Notes under the pieces: generated by a model
What the model saw: the letters and a program-made list of their open reading frames with translations, nothing else
The model's database searches: none
What the model was told of the DNA's origin: nothing
Translations under genes and position numbers: made by a program
Part shown: piece by piece, positions 43,391 through 52,620 of the stretch
How the letters are laid out: every line of letters begins with the position of its first letter
How positions within the stretch are numbered: position 1 is the first letter of the stretch
Assembly (NCBI GenBank): GCA_964633355.1
Contig: CAZWGO010000008.1
Coordinates: 1 to 64,000 of the forward strand
DNA from: Micavibrio_B sp964633355
Lineage (GTDB): Bacteria > Pseudomonadota > Alphaproteobacteria > Micavibrionales > Micavibrionaceae
Reading direction: 5' to 3'
Length of the DNA stretch: 64,000 bases

Positions 43391-44326
43391 ATGGAAGATC
43401 TGAATAAAAAGAAAACATCGGCAACTTCAATTATCGCCGTCATAATTATCGCATTGCTGATCGGTACCGGCGCTTATATGTTCACGAAACAAAAAGCCGA
43501 AGCTCCTGCGCAGGCACCTGAAACTGCCCAAACAGAAATGGCTCCGGAAGCCGTTCCTGAAACTGCGGCAACAACACCTGAAGAGCCAGCCGATCCGATT
43601 GTTGTCGAAACAAAAAAACTCGATATTCCATCTGCAGAAACACCTGCTCCATCTGCTGCCAATACAGATCCGGCAATCGTTGCCATGATGGCGCCTAGAT
43701 CGATTGGCGATGCAAATGCCCCGGTCAAAATTACGGAATATTCATCTCTGACCTGCTCTCACTGCGGCACCTTCCACCGTGAGACATTTAAAAAGTTCAA
43801 AGCTGACTTCATCGATACAGGCAAAGTCCAGATGACATTCAAGGAATTTCCTTTGAACCAGCCAGCGATGGATGCATCTCAGATCCTGCGCTGTATGCCG
43901 GAAGATAAATTCGTCAGCTTTATGGATCTTCTGTTCCAGGAACAGGATAAATGGGCATTTGACGCCAACTACAAAGATATCCTGCGTCAGAACGCAAAAC
44001 TGGCCGGCATGTCCGACGAAACTTTCGATTCCTGTCTTGCCAATACAGCTTTGAAAGAAGCGATTTTGGGCGACATGAAAGCGGCCGGCGAACAGTATAA
44101 AGTTCAATCGACACCTTCATTCGTTATCAACGGCGGAAAAATTCTCGTCGGCAACCAGCCGGTTGAAGAATTTGCGAAAGCGATTGAAGAAGCCTCTTCT
44201 GCGCCGGCAACAACGCCTGCAGCAGCTCCAGCTCCTGTAACTGAAACAGCGCCTGAAGCTGCAGCCGGCGCCGCTGTAGATGCTGCCGAACCTGCTGTCA
44301 CGGAAGAAGCGCCGCCAGCAGAATAA
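43391..44326 (+). CDS. DsbA-family thiol-disulfide protein, membrane-anchored
   Basis: 311 residues. A single membrane anchor (about 14-30) is followed by an Ala/Pro/Glu-rich linker to residue 95, then a thioredoxin fold with active site C122-S-H-C125 and the cis-Pro in STPSFVING. The C-terminal 45 residues are again Ala/Pro/Glu-rich. Oxidises or reduces disulfides in the periplasm. AAGGTGG precedes ATG 43391. dsbA next to smc is conserved in alphaproteobacteria. Confidence 0.88.
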   Translation: MEDLNKKKTSATSIIAVIIIALLIGTGAYMFTKQKAEAPAQAPETAQTEMAPEAVPETAATTPEEPADPIVVETKKLDIPSAETPAPSAANTDPAIVAMMAPRSIGDANAPVKITEYSSLTCSHCGTFHRETFKKFKADFIDTGKVQMTFKEFPLNQPAMDASQILRCMPEDKFVSFMDLLFQEQDKWAFDANYKDILRQNAKLAGMSDETFDSCLANTALKEAILGDMKAAGEQYKVQSTPSFVINGGKILVGNQPVEEFAKAIEEASSAPATTPAAAPAPVTETAPEAAAGAAVDAAEPAVTEEAPPAE

Positions 44327-44357
44327 ATACAGATCTAACCCGAACAGAGTATACGAC

Positions 44358-47300
44358 ATGGCAAATTTCAGCCGCCTTCGCCTTCAGGGATTCAAATCCT
44401 TCGTCGACAAAACGGATCTCGACATCGCACCGGGCATGACCGGTATCGTCGGGCCGAATGGCTGCGGTAAATCGAACCTTGTCGAAGCTCTGTCTTGGGT
44501 TATGGGCGAAACCTCCGCCAAGCGTTTGCGCGGTTCGGGTATGGACGATGTAATCTTCAACGGTACATCGACACGTCCACAGCGTAACTCTGCCGAAGTT
44601 TCCGTCGTTCTCGATAATACAGATCGCACGGCTCCTGCGATGTTCAACAATACGGACGAGATCGAAGTCGTCCGCCGTATCGAACGGGATATGGGATCAA
44701 GCTACTATGTGAACTCCAAACCCGTTCGCGCCCGCGATGTGCAAATGCTCTTTGCTGATCTGGCGATTGGCGCACACTCAACTGCTATCGTCTCCCAAGG
44801 CCGCATTGCAGCTATCATCAACGCGAAACCTGCCGAACGCCGCCAAATTCTCGAAGAATCCGCTGGCGTTTCCGGCCTCTATGTCCGCCGCCACGAAGCT
44901 GAACTTCGTTTGCGCGCAGCAGATAATAACCTCGCCCGCTTGCAAGATGTGCTTTCCAATCTTGAAACACAGCTCGATGCGTTGAAACGTCAAAGCCGTC
45001 AGGCCCGCCGTTACAAGGAAGTTTCTGAATCCATCCGCAATCTGGAGACCATTCTTGCTTTGGCTGAATGGACGCATGCGCAGGAATCTCAAGCCAAATC
45101 ACAAGCGGCACTTCTTGAAACCGAAACACTCGTTGCCGAGAAAACGGCCACTATTGCACAACTGACGCGCCTGCAACTGGAACAGGCTGATGCCGTTCCG
45201 CCGCTGCGCGAGAAACAAGCTGAAACCGCCGCCGCGTGGCAAGCGCAAAACTTCGAACTTCGCCGCATCGAAGATGAAGAAAATCGCATCACGGCACAAA
45301 TCAACGAAGCCACCAAAGGTCTGGAGCAGGTTTCTACTGACCGCGTTCACGAACAGGAAACATCCGACGAAAATGCCTTGGTCCTCGTCCGCCTTGAACG
45401 TGAAGAAGCTGATCTTCGTGCCCAGGCCGGCAACGAGATGCAGCTCAAAACGCTCACCTCGTTAAAAGACGATGCCGCCGCCCGCGTTGAAAAATTTCAG
45501 GGCGAGTATCAGGAATCTTTCGAACAATCCGCCAACAGCCGCGCCAGCCGCAACACGCTGCAATCTCAATTGTCCAAGGACGAGCAGCATCTGCAAAATA
45601 TCCAGAACCGCCTCGATAATTTGCGCCAGCAAATCGAAAGCAAGAAAGCCGCGCGGGGAGATTTTGTCTCGACAGAAGAAATGTCGGCTGAGATTGAGCA
45701 ACTTCAAATCGACCTGAATAGCCAACGCCAGTCCGAGCAATCGATCCGCGAGAATATCGACGCGCTTCAATCCGAACTGGATGCGCAGCGCCCTGCCCTG
45801 CAAAAAGCGCAGGAAGTATTACAAAAAACCAAAGCCGAAATCTCCGCGCTTGAATCCGTTTTGAATGCGGAAACGCAACAAGGCTTCCGTCCGGTATTGG
45901 AAGATATCAAAGCCGATGAAGGCTTTGAAGCCGCGCTGGCCAAAGCGCTCGGCGATACACTGATGGCGTCCACCCAATCCGATGCGCCGATGATGTGGTC
46001 ACCGCGCAGCACCATCGAAGCGCCAAGCTTCCCAAGCGGCGTTCAGGCTCTTTTGCCAAAAATCCGCGCGCCGGAAGCCTTGAAAACCGCCCTTAGCTTT
46101 ATCGGCTATGTCGAAACCGCTGAAGAAGGCGACGCGGCGGCTTCTCAACTTAAAGCCGGACAATCCATCGTCTCCCGCGACGGCGCTTACTGGCGTTGGG
46201 ACGGTTTGACGATCTTGGCAAAAGCCGTCGACCGCAATGCGATCCGCCTGAAAAACAAAAACCGCCTTGAAGAACTTCAAGCTACTTTGCCTGCTCAGGA
46301 AACGGAATTCGAGAATGCACAAAAAGCTCTCGATAAAGCCCGCGAAGATTTAAACAATATCCGCGCAACGCTTCAGCCGCAGGAACAAAAAACCCGCGAG
46401 ACCGAGCGCAATCTGAATAACAAGCGCAACGAATTGCAGCGCACGATTGAAAAGCAATCGCAAAGCGAACAGGAACTTCTGAAACTCGAAGAAGCCCTGA
46501 TTATCTTGCAGGACGATGCTGCCCGCCTTACTGCAACCGTTGGCTCTCACCAATCATCATTGCAGGCTTTTGATGATGCGGCACTCGAGCGTCTGACTGA
46601 AGAAGTCGAGCGCAAGCGTCAGGCGTTGCAAGGTGCGCAGGATGAATACCGTCAGGCTTCAACCGATCTTGAAGTTTACCAGCAAGACCAACAGCGCCGC
46701 TCGGGCCGCCTGCATGCCATCGCCGACGAACGTATCAATCTTACCAACCGCTCGATCCGTGCGAAAGAACGCATCAAGCAACTCGAAGATCGCGAGATTG
46801 AACTGACCGCAAAACTGGACGAACTCAAAACACGTCCGGAAGAACTTATTCAGGCTCGTATCAATCTTCTCGATAATCTTGCCACGCTTGAAAATGCAAA
46901 GAATGCCGCTGCCGACAAACTGGCCGAAGCGGAAAAAGAATTGCATGGGACTAACCAGTCTTTGAAAGAGGCTGAAGCTGCCAATATGCAGGTGCGCGAA
47001 GACCGCGCCCGCATTCAGGCGACACTCGAAGCCGCGACTGGCTCTATCGATATCATTCGCCAGTCCATACAGGATCAGTTTGCCTGCGAACCTGACGAGC
47101 TCTGGGAAAAGTCAGAAATGACGACGGAGAAAATGACGGCGGAACCGATTGATAGGCTTCGCGGCAAACGCGATCGCCTGATCCGTGAACGCGACGGCAT
47201 GGGTCCTGTAAACTTGCGCGCCGATGTTGAATCTCAGGAAGTCGAGCAACAACTCGCCACTCTTATTCAGGAGCGCAACGATCTCACCCAAGCTATCGAC

Positions 47301-47828
47301 GAACTTCGTCAGGGTATTCAGAAATTGAACAAAGAAGCGCGTGAGCGTCTGGTCAATGCATTCAATACTGTCAACGAACATTTCAAAGTATTGTTCACAC
47401 AGCTCTTCGGCGGCGGCGCGGCTCACCTCGCCTTTATTGAATCCGACGATCCTTTGGAAGCCGCCCTTGAAATCTTCGCCCAGCCACCGGGTAAATCTTT
47501 GCAATCTCTTTCCCTGCTGTCAGGTGGAGAAAAGACATTGGCATCGACAGCTCTTCTCTTCGCAATGTTCATGACCAATCCTGCCCCGATCTGCGTCCTC
47601 GACGAGATTGACGCGCCACTCGATGACGCCAACGTCGATCGCGTCTGCACGGCTCTTGAGCAAATGGCTGCCACAGGTAAAACGCGCTTCATCGTCATCA
47701 CTCACCACAGAATGACCATGGCCCGCATGAATCGACTCTACGGCGTCACCATGTCCGAGCGCGGCGTGTCGCAGCTTGTGTCTGTCGATCTTCAGCACAA
47801 ATTCGATTTCCTCGAAGCGGCTGAGTAA
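44358..47828 (+). CDS. smc: Chromosome partition protein SMC
   Basis: 1157 residues. An N-terminal ATPase half has Walker A GPNGCGKSN near residue 33; long coiled coils flank a hinge at about residues 515-625; the C-terminal half has the LSGGEKTLAS signature and Walker B CVLDEIDAPLDDANVD. It organises and segregates chromosomes with ScpA/B, which are not in the window. ATG 44358 gives the canonical MANFSRLRLQGFKSF start; an upstream ATG at 44280 lies inside dsbA. Confidence 0.97.
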   Translation: MANFSRLRLQGFKSFVDKTDLDIAPGMTGIVGPNGCGKSNLVEALSWVMGETSAKRLRGSGMDDVIFNGTSTRPQRNSAEVSVVLDNTDRTAPAMFNNTDEIEVVRRIERDMGSSYYVNSKPVRARDVQMLFADLAIGAHSTAIVSQGRIAAIINAKPAERRQILEESAGVSGLYVRRHEAELRLRAADNNLARLQDVLSNLETQLDALKRQSRQARRYKEVSESIRNLETILALAEWTHAQESQAKSQAALLETETLVAEKTATIAQLTRLQLEQADAVPPLREKQAETAAAWQAQNFELRRIEDEENRITAQINEATKGLEQVSTDRVHEQETSDENALVLVRLEREEADLRAQAGNEMQLKTLTSLKDDAAARVEKFQGEYQESFEQSANSRASRNTLQSQLSKDEQHLQNIQNRLDNLRQQIESKKAARGDFVSTEEMSAEIEQLQIDLNSQRQSEQSIRENIDALQSELDAQRPALQKAQEVLQKTKAEISALESVLNAETQQGFRPVLEDIKADEGFEAALAKALGDTLMASTQSDAPMMWSPRSTIEAPSFPSGVQALLPKIRAPEALKTALSFIGYVETAEEGDAAASQLKAGQSIVSRDGAYWRWDGLTILAKAVDRNAIRLKNKNRLEELQATLPAQETEFENAQKALDKAREDLNNIRATLQPQEQKTRETERNLNNKRNELQRTIEKQSQSEQELLKLEEALIILQDDAARLTATVGSHQSSLQAFDDAALERLTEEVERKRQALQGAQDEYRQASTDLEVYQQDQQRRSGRLHAIADERINLTNRSIRAKERIKQLEDREIELTAKLDELKTRPEELIQARINLLDNLATLENAKNAAADKLAEAEKELHGTNQSLKEAEAANMQVREDRARIQATLEAATGSIDIIRQSIQDQFACEPDELWEKSEMTTEKMTAEPIDRLRGKRDRLIRERDGMGPVNLRADVESQEVEQQLATLIQERNDLTQAIDELRQGIQKLNKEARERLVNAFNTVNEHFKVLFTQLFGGGAAHLAFIESDDPLEAALEIFAQPPGKSLQSLSLLSGGEKTLASTALLFAMFMTNPAPICVLDEIDAPLDDANVDRVCTALEQMAATGKTRFIVITHHRMTMARMNRLYGVTMSERGVSQLVSVDLQHKFDFLEAAE

Positions 47829-47836
47829 ATAGCGAC

Positions 47837-48133
47837 ATGCAGAAGATGCGGATAGAAGAGAGAGATGAGTTTAATCTTCTCATTGAGGTGATTACCAATC
47901 TTGGTTTTAAGAAAAAGCACGATGAGAGAAATTATGATATTCTGTATCGGAATATTATCTTTTCTAAAGGATCTAGCGAACTAGTTATCGATATTGACCG
48001 AAATGCTGCTGTTATAACTTTGTCATCGGAAAAATACTCTGGCTTAATAAGACAAATTCCAAGCATCACTATCAAGGACGATGATCTAGAGACATTTATT
48101 TCGAATATCGACTACATCTCAAAATTTCTATAA
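47837..48133 (+). CDS. Small unrecognised protein
   Basis: 98 residues, acidic and AT-rich in codons compared with smc 8 bp upstream. There is no signal peptide and no membrane segment. ATG 47846 is another possible start. The size and sheet-rich pattern (ELVIDIDRNAAVITLSSEKY) recall small immunity-like proteins, but no family is recognised. It ends just before repeat copy C. Confidence 0.5.
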   Translation: MQKMRIEERDEFNLLIEVITNLGFKKKHDERNYDILYRNIIFSKGSSELVIDIDRNAAVITLSSEKYSGLIRQIPSITIKDDDLETFISNIDYISKFL

Positions 48134-48137
48134 ATTC

Positions 48138-48208
48138 CGTCATTCCGGCGAAAGTCGGAATCCAGATATTGCCGCAACTATCTGGATCCCGATTTTCATC
48201 GGGATGAC
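48138..48208. repeat. Composite palindromic repeat, copy C
   Basis: Left hairpin CGTCATTCCGG, CGAAAGT loop region, CGGAATCCAGAT; right hairpin ATCTGGATCCCGAT, TTT, ATCGGGATGAC. The central spacer (ATTGCCGCAACT) resembles that of copy A. Same two-hairpin layout as 82-152. Confidence 0.8.
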
Positions 48209-48221
48209 AAACCTCATCGTC

Positions 48222-48257
48222 ATTGCCTGAATTTGCCTTGGCAAATTCTAAGGCAAT
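48222..48257. repeat. Long inverted repeat
   Basis: GAATTTGCC-TT-GGCAAATTC (48229-48248) is a perfect 9-bp stem, extended outside by ATTGCCT (48222-48228) and AGGCAAT (48251-48257) with a 2-base bulge. No T-run follows, so it is not an obvious terminator. Confidence 0.7.
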
Positions 48258-48279
48258 CCATCTTGGCAACTTCACCATA

Positions 48280-48318
48280 GATTTCCCTAGAATGGCTTCG
48301 CCATTCGGGGAATGACGA
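48280..48318 (-). repeat. Palindromic repeat, GTCATTCC-type, reverse orientation
   Basis: Read on the minus strand it begins CGTCATTCCCCGAATGGC, turns at GAA and returns as GCCATTC. The GTCATTCC head is shared with the copies at 82 and 48138, but the body differs, so it is a relative rather than a fourth true copy. Confidence 0.5.
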
Positions 48319-48799
48319 ATGAGTGAATCATCTTGAAATTCCGCACAAACGGCGTCATGCTTGTCGTGTTAGGCTTCACCGTGAAAAGCCACGCCGTTTT
48401 TCGGCCATCCCCAAGGAGCATCCGGCGGGGATGCGCAGAATAAAAAACCCAAATCGTCGATCAAACTCCCTGGGCTCTCTGCGCCTCTGCGGCAATAAAT
48501 TTCAAAAATCGCAAAACGAACTATTATAGACCTCCCTAACTCTCCCTCCCATTAACAGGAAGGAAAGAACAGTTACCCACCCCCGGAAAAGCGACGAGCA
48601 AACTTAGAGACTCCCTTTAAGCCATTGAAATTAAATGCCTGTCATTTAAGAAAATTCCTTCCACAAGGGAAGAGAGAGAAAAAGCCAAAAAATATGCAAA
48701 CAAAGTAGGAGCCTATACTAAGTCTTTGAAATTAATATCATTTTTACCTTCTAAAAGTTTCGCTGTGCTCGCTGTGCCCGCTGTGGTTTAAATACCCTC
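48319..48799. other. Long gap with repeat fragments and no convincing gene
   Basis: No conserved gene is seen. It holds an AAACGGCG...CGCCGTTT inverted pair (about 48347-48400) around a short frame of 28 codons (48357-48443), and two CT-rich tracts (about 48465-48500 and 48758-48790) whose repeated TCTGCG and GCTGTG units look like decayed intergenic repeats. Two partly complementary pieces near 48541 and 48655 (TCCCTCCC and GGGAAGAGAG types) may be remnants of a larger hairpin. A weak TTGAAA box near 48725 could belong to an atp promoter. Confidence 0.5.
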
Positions 48800-49159
48800 A
48801 TGACAGATGACCTTAACGACCTCCAGTCCCGAATCCAGCAGGCGAAAATTGCAGCTGATCCGGACAAATCCGCAAAAAATCCCGACGATGCGACCGCAAC
48901 CCAGACCGGAATCCGTGCCGTAACTGATGTTATTGCAACTCCGATTGTTTGCGGCGCGGCGGGAATTGGTATTGATCAATGGTTCGATACCAGCCCTATT
49001 TTCTTTATTTTACTGGCACTTTTGGGGCTTTGCGCAGGCTTTTGGAACTTGTCGCGGATGATGAATGGAAATGATTCCTCGGTGGGGTTTAAACGCTTGC
49101 AAAACAAAGAAAAAGAAGCTAATAAAACGCAACTTTCAGAGAAAGAAATAGACACTTAA
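48800..49159 (+). CDS. atpI: ATP synthase protein I (AtpI/AtpZ-like)
   Basis: 119 residues with two membrane helices (about 46-66 and 72-92) and charged ends, the pattern of the small assembly factor that leads F0 operons. Helps assemble the c-ring. No clear Shine-Dalgarno site precedes ATG 48800. Position just before atpB supports the call. Confidence 0.85.
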   Translation: MTDDLNDLQSRIQQAKIAADPDKSAKNPDDATATQTGIRAVTDVIATPIVCGAAGIGIDQWFDTSPIFFILLALLGLCAGFWNLSRMMNGNDSSVGFKRLQNKEKEANKTQLSEKEIDT

Positions 49160-49173
49160 CAAGAGGTTGCACC

Positions 49174-49920
49174 GTGGCAAGTCCGATGCATCAGTTTGAG
49201 ATCGCTCCCCTCGTCCCATTTATGGCAGGGTCTCTCGATCTCTCCTTCACGAATTCATCCCTTTGGATGATGATTACGGTTTTCGTTTCCGTTGTTTTCT
49301 TTTCTATTGCGGTTTCTCCCAAGGCGATTATCCCGGGTCGTATGCAGGTTATGGCCGAAGGCGCCTACAACTTCGTCGCCAATTTGATCACCGATAATAT
49401 GGGCGGGAAAGGCAAAGAATACTTCCCCCTTATCTTTACTCTTTTCATGTTCGTATTTCTGGGTAATGCGCTGGGCCTGATCCCGTACTCCTTTACCTAT
49501 ACAAGCCATCTGGCCGTAACGGCGGGCCTTGCCTTGCTCGTTTTCTTCGCGGTTCTAATTATCGGCCTCATCCGCCACGGCTTTCATTTCTTCAGCCTGT
49601 TCGCGCCATCGGGCGTTCCGGGCTGGCTGATGCCGCTTGTGGTGATGATTGAATTCGTTTCGTTTCTGAGCCGCCCGATTACTTTGTCCGTTCGTCTTTT
49701 CGCCAACATGGTCGCCGGCCACGTTCTGCTGAAAGTTATCGCCGGCTTTTGTATCATGTTCGCCACGATCGGCGGCGCGGCATGGCTTGGCGTCATTTTG
49801 CCGGTTGCCATGAACGTCGTCATGTTGGGCTTTGAATTATTCATCGCGTTTATTCAGGCGTATGTTTTTGCGGTTCTGACCTGCATCTACCTCAAAGATA
49901 CGATTGAAATCGAACACTAA
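49174..49920 (+). CDS. atpB: ATP synthase F0 subunit a
   Basis: 248 residues with about five to six membrane helices. The essential Arg is in the SVRLFANMVAGH motif, and the C-terminal FIQAYVFAVLTCIYLKD helix faces the c-ring. Start is GTG 49174, with AAGAGG eight bases before it; ATG 49186 is an alternative. Forms the proton half-channels. Confidence 0.96.
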   Translation: MASPMHQFEIAPLVPFMAGSLDLSFTNSSLWMMITVFVSVVFFSIAVSPKAIIPGRMQVMAEGAYNFVANLITDNMGGKGKEYFPLIFTLFMFVFLGNALGLIPYSFTYTSHLAVTAGLALLVFFAVLIIGLIRHGFHFFSLFAPSGVPGWLMPLVVMIEFVSFLSRPITLSVRLFANMVAGHVLLKVIAGFCIMFATIGGAAWLGVILPVAMNVVMLGFELFIAFIQAYVFAVLTCIYLKDTIEIEH

Positions 49921-49958
49921 ACTTAAAACCTATCAAACCCTAAAAAAGGAAAACTAAA

Positions 49959-50183
49959 ATGGAACTAGAAGCAGTAAAAATCCTCGCCGGCGCAATCGCC
50001 CTCCTCCCATTGATGGGTATCGGTATCGCTCTGGGCTGGATTTTCTCATCCTACAACGAAGCCGTTGGCCGTAACCCGGGCGCAGCTCCGATTTTGGACA
50101 AACGCTTTATGTTCATGTTCGCGGTTACTGAAGCTCTGGCGATTTTCGCGCTTCTGATCGCTTTCTACCTCGTATTCGCATAA
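49959..50183 (+). CDS. atpE: ATP synthase F0 subunit c
   Basis: 74 residues: two helices joined by the polar loop NEAVGRNPGA, and the proton-binding Glu in VTEALAIFALL. The Glu context is the usual H+-type rather than a Na+ site. AAAAGGAAAA precedes ATG 49959. Confidence 0.97.
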   Translation: MELEAVKILAGAIALLPLMGIGIALGWIFSSYNEAVGRNPGAAPILDKRFMFMFAVTEALAIFALLIAFYLVFA

Positions 50184-50200
50184 GTAAATAAGGACCCTTG

Positions 50201-50839
50201 ATGATCCGCCTGTTTGCTACTTTTTCTGCTCTGCTTTTCACCAGCCTGCCGTCCTTCGCGCAGGAAACTGCTCCTGAGCAAGCTCTGGAACATGCTGTCG
50301 ATGAAGCCGTTATCGAAGAAGTGCATCGGGCGCATGAAGGGGGCGGCTTGCCGCAATTCAATCCTGAAACATGGGCGAGCCAGATTTTCTGGCTCGCTAT
50401 CTCGTTCACGTTTCTTTATTTCTTCTTTTCAAAATTCATCCTGCCTTCATTGACAGCGACGATTGGGAAAAGAACGGATAAAATACAGGGCGACATTAAA
50501 GCTGCCGAAAACTTATCTTTGAAAGCCGAGCAAATCCGTATTGCTTATGAAGCAGAATTCAAAATGGCTTCAGGCAAAGCATCTGCCGACATAAAAGCTA
50601 TCGACGAAGCGGCAAAATCCAAGCTTGCTGATTCTCTCGCTGAATTTCGGGCCCGCTACGAAACCGAAATCAAAAAAGTTGAAGAACGTCTTGAAACTTC
50701 GAAAGAAGCTGCTCTTGGCGATATGAATAAACTGGCCGCGGAAATCGCTGCCCAGGCCGCTCATAAAATTGCTGGAATCTCTGCCGATGCTTCCCAGGCG
50801 GATTCAATCGTTCAATCCATCAAGAATAAGGCTGCGTAA
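50201..50839 (+). CDS. atpF': ATP synthase F0 subunit b'
   Basis: 212 residues from ATG 50201. A signal-like N-terminus (MIRLFATFSALLFTSLPSFA) precedes a membrane helix (about 68-88) and a long coiled coil. This is the b' form of alphaproteobacteria, which pairs with b to make the stator stalk. AAGGACC is upstream. One base separates it from atpF. Confidence 0.9.
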   Translation: MIRLFATFSALLFTSLPSFAQETAPEQALEHAVDEAVIEEVHRAHEGGGLPQFNPETWASQIFWLAISFTFLYFFFSKFILPSLTATIGKRTDKIQGDIKAAENLSLKAEQIRIAYEAEFKMASGKASADIKAIDEAAKSKLADSLAEFRARYETEIKKVEERLETSKEAALGDMNKLAAEIAAQAAHKIAGISADASQADSIVQSIKNKAA

Positions 50840-50840
50840 G

Positions 50841-51332
50841 ATGAATATTCTTCTCGAAGATGCCACCATCTGGGTTCTCGCGTCGTTTGTTATTTTCGTC
50901 GCCATTATCTTTATCAAAGGTCGCAAGACGATCACTGAGATGTTGGACAGCAAGATCGCAGCTATTCGCACTGAAATTGCCAATGCTGAAATCCTGCGCG
51001 CTGACGCTGAAAAGCTTTTGCACGAATATGAGGCCCGTCAAAAGGCTGCACATATGGAAGCCGAAAGACTTCTCTCCAATGCAAAGAAACAGGCTGCCGA
51101 ACTTCATGAAAAGGCTGAACGCGAATTGCAGGATACGATGCAGCGCCGTGAATCCATGATGAAAGACCGTATTTCACGCATGGAAGAACAAGCCATGTCC
51201 GATATCCGCAAATACGCGGCTGATCTGGCGATCTCGGCCACGACCGAAATCATCACGCAAAAACTGGATCAGGCGGCTTCGCAAAAGCTCTCCGACGAGT
51301 CGATCCGTAAAGTTGCAGGCAAGCTGAATTAG
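50841..51332 (+). CDS. atpF: ATP synthase F0 subunit b
   Basis: 163 residues from ATG 50841; the longer frame from 50769 only copies b' out of frame. One N-terminal helix (ATIWVLASFVIFVAIIFI) is followed by the coiled-coil stalk. Last gene of atpI-B-E-b'-b. The F1 genes are elsewhere, as in other alphaproteobacteria. Confidence 0.93.
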   Translation: MNILLEDATIWVLASFVIFVAIIFIKGRKTITEMLDSKIAAIRTEIANAEILRADAEKLLHEYEARQKAAHMEAERLLSNAKKQAAELHEKAERELQDTMQRRESMMKDRISRMEEQAMSDIRKYAADLAISATTEIITQKLDQAASQKLSDESIRKVAGKLN

Positions 51333-51369
51333 ACTTAACTAGTCTACCTTCCCTATGCTACCTTTCCCC

Positions 51370-52620
51370 ATGACCGACCTGATCGAAACCTTGGGGAAAT
51401 CCGCCCGTGCCACTGCAAATTTGCTGGCTAATATTTCCGATGAGCAAATATCCGAAGCTCTAAAATTCGCGGCCGCTGGAATATCTGCCCAGACTGAAAC
51501 AATCCTTGCGGCCAATCAGAAAGACTTAAGCATAGCCAAAGACAAGAACCTGTCTGCGGCGCTTCTGGATCGTTTGACCCTCACAGAATCTCGTATCAAG
51601 TCCATCGCCGGTAGCGTTGAGCTCATCGCAAATTTGCCTGATCCTGTCGGAAAGATTTTGCATGAAACGACCCGCCCGAACGGCCTCAAAATCTCGCGCG
51701 TTTCGGTTCCGCTTGGCGTCCTTGGCATCATTTATGAAAGCCGCCCGAATGTGACCGCAGATGCTATTGCGCTTTCATTGAAGTCCCGTAACTGCGCCAT
51801 CCTGCGCGGCGGTTCCGAAAGTCTGAATTCCAACCTCGCCCTATTCTCCATTTTTGAGACAGCTTTGGAAAAATTCGATCTGCCCAAAGGAGCCATTGGT
51901 TTTGTTACCGATACGGACCGCGCTCATGTCGGCGCGATGCTCGCGGCCTCTGATTATATAGATGTCATCATTCCGCGCGGCGGCAAAAGCCTGACTGGAC
52001 GTGTCATGGATGAAGCAAAAATGCCTGTCTTTGCCCATCTGGATGGCATCTGTCACACTTACATCCACCACAGTGCCGATATCGATATGGCGCGCAAAAT
52101 CGTCGTGAACGCTAAAATGCGCCGCACTGGGATTTGCGGCGCGACCGAAACATTACTGATCGACAGCTCCATCGCGAAAGATCAGGCCAAACTTATTGTC
52201 GATGATCTTATGAAAGCGGGATGCTCTATCCATGGTGATCGTCAGGCGCAGCTATTAGATCCGGACATCGCTGCCGCTACGGAAGAAGACTGGTCGACCG
52301 AATATCTGGATGCCAAAATCAGCGTTAAAATGGTCAACGGCGTGCAAGAAGCCGTTACTCATATCAATCACTATGGCTCCCACCATACGGATGCTATAAT
52401 TTCAGAAGATCAGATGTCAATTCAGTATTTCTTCAATCATATCGAAAGCGCGATTATCATGCACAACGCCTCAACGCAATTCGCCGATGGCGGCGAGTTT
52501 GGTATGGGCGCTGAAATCGGCATCGCGACCGGAAAATTTCATGCACGCGGGCCTGTCGGCGTCGAGCAACTCACCACTTACAAATATATAGTTGAAGGCA
52601 ATGGCCAAACCCGCCCGTAA
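51370..52620 (+). CDS. proA: Gamma-glutamyl phosphate reductase
   Basis: 416 residues. Reduces glutamyl-5-phosphate to glutamate semialdehyde. Catalytic Cys in RRTGICGATETLL near residue 255; the ALDH-type cofactor region IYESRPNVTADAIALSLKSR precedes it, and FADGGEFGMGAEIGIAT follows. Start ATG 51370 matches the usual family start; ATG 51355 has no ribosome site. proB lies 21 kb upstream instead of adjacent. Overlaps nadD by 20 bp. Confidence 0.95.
   Translation: MTDLIETLGKSARATANLLANISDEQISEALKFAAAGISAQTETILAANQKDLSIAKDKNLSAALLDRLTLTESRIKSIAGSVELIANLPDPVGKILHETTRPNGLKISRVSVPLGVLGIIYESRPNVTADAIALSLKSRNCAILRGGSESLNSNLALFSIFETALEKFDLPKGAIGFVTDTDRAHVGAMLAASDYIDVIIPRGGKSLTGRVMDEAKMPVFAHLDGICHTYIHHSADIDMARKIVVNAKMRRTGICGATETLLIDSSIAKDQAKLIVDDLMKAGCSIHGDRQAQLLDPDIAAATEEDWSTEYLDAKISVKMVNGVQEAVTHINHYGSHHTDAIISEDQMSIQYFFNHIESAIIMHNASTQFADGGEFGMGAEIGIATGKFHARGPVGVEQLTTYKYIVEGNGQTRP

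Noticed and set aside
48222..48257. Long inverted repeat as a terminator for the gene at 47837
   Set aside because: No T-run follows on either strand and it is 90 bp past the stop.
48323..48529. 68-codon frame in the gap before atpI
   Set aside because: Basic, low-complexity product with no ribosome site, crossing repeat fragments.
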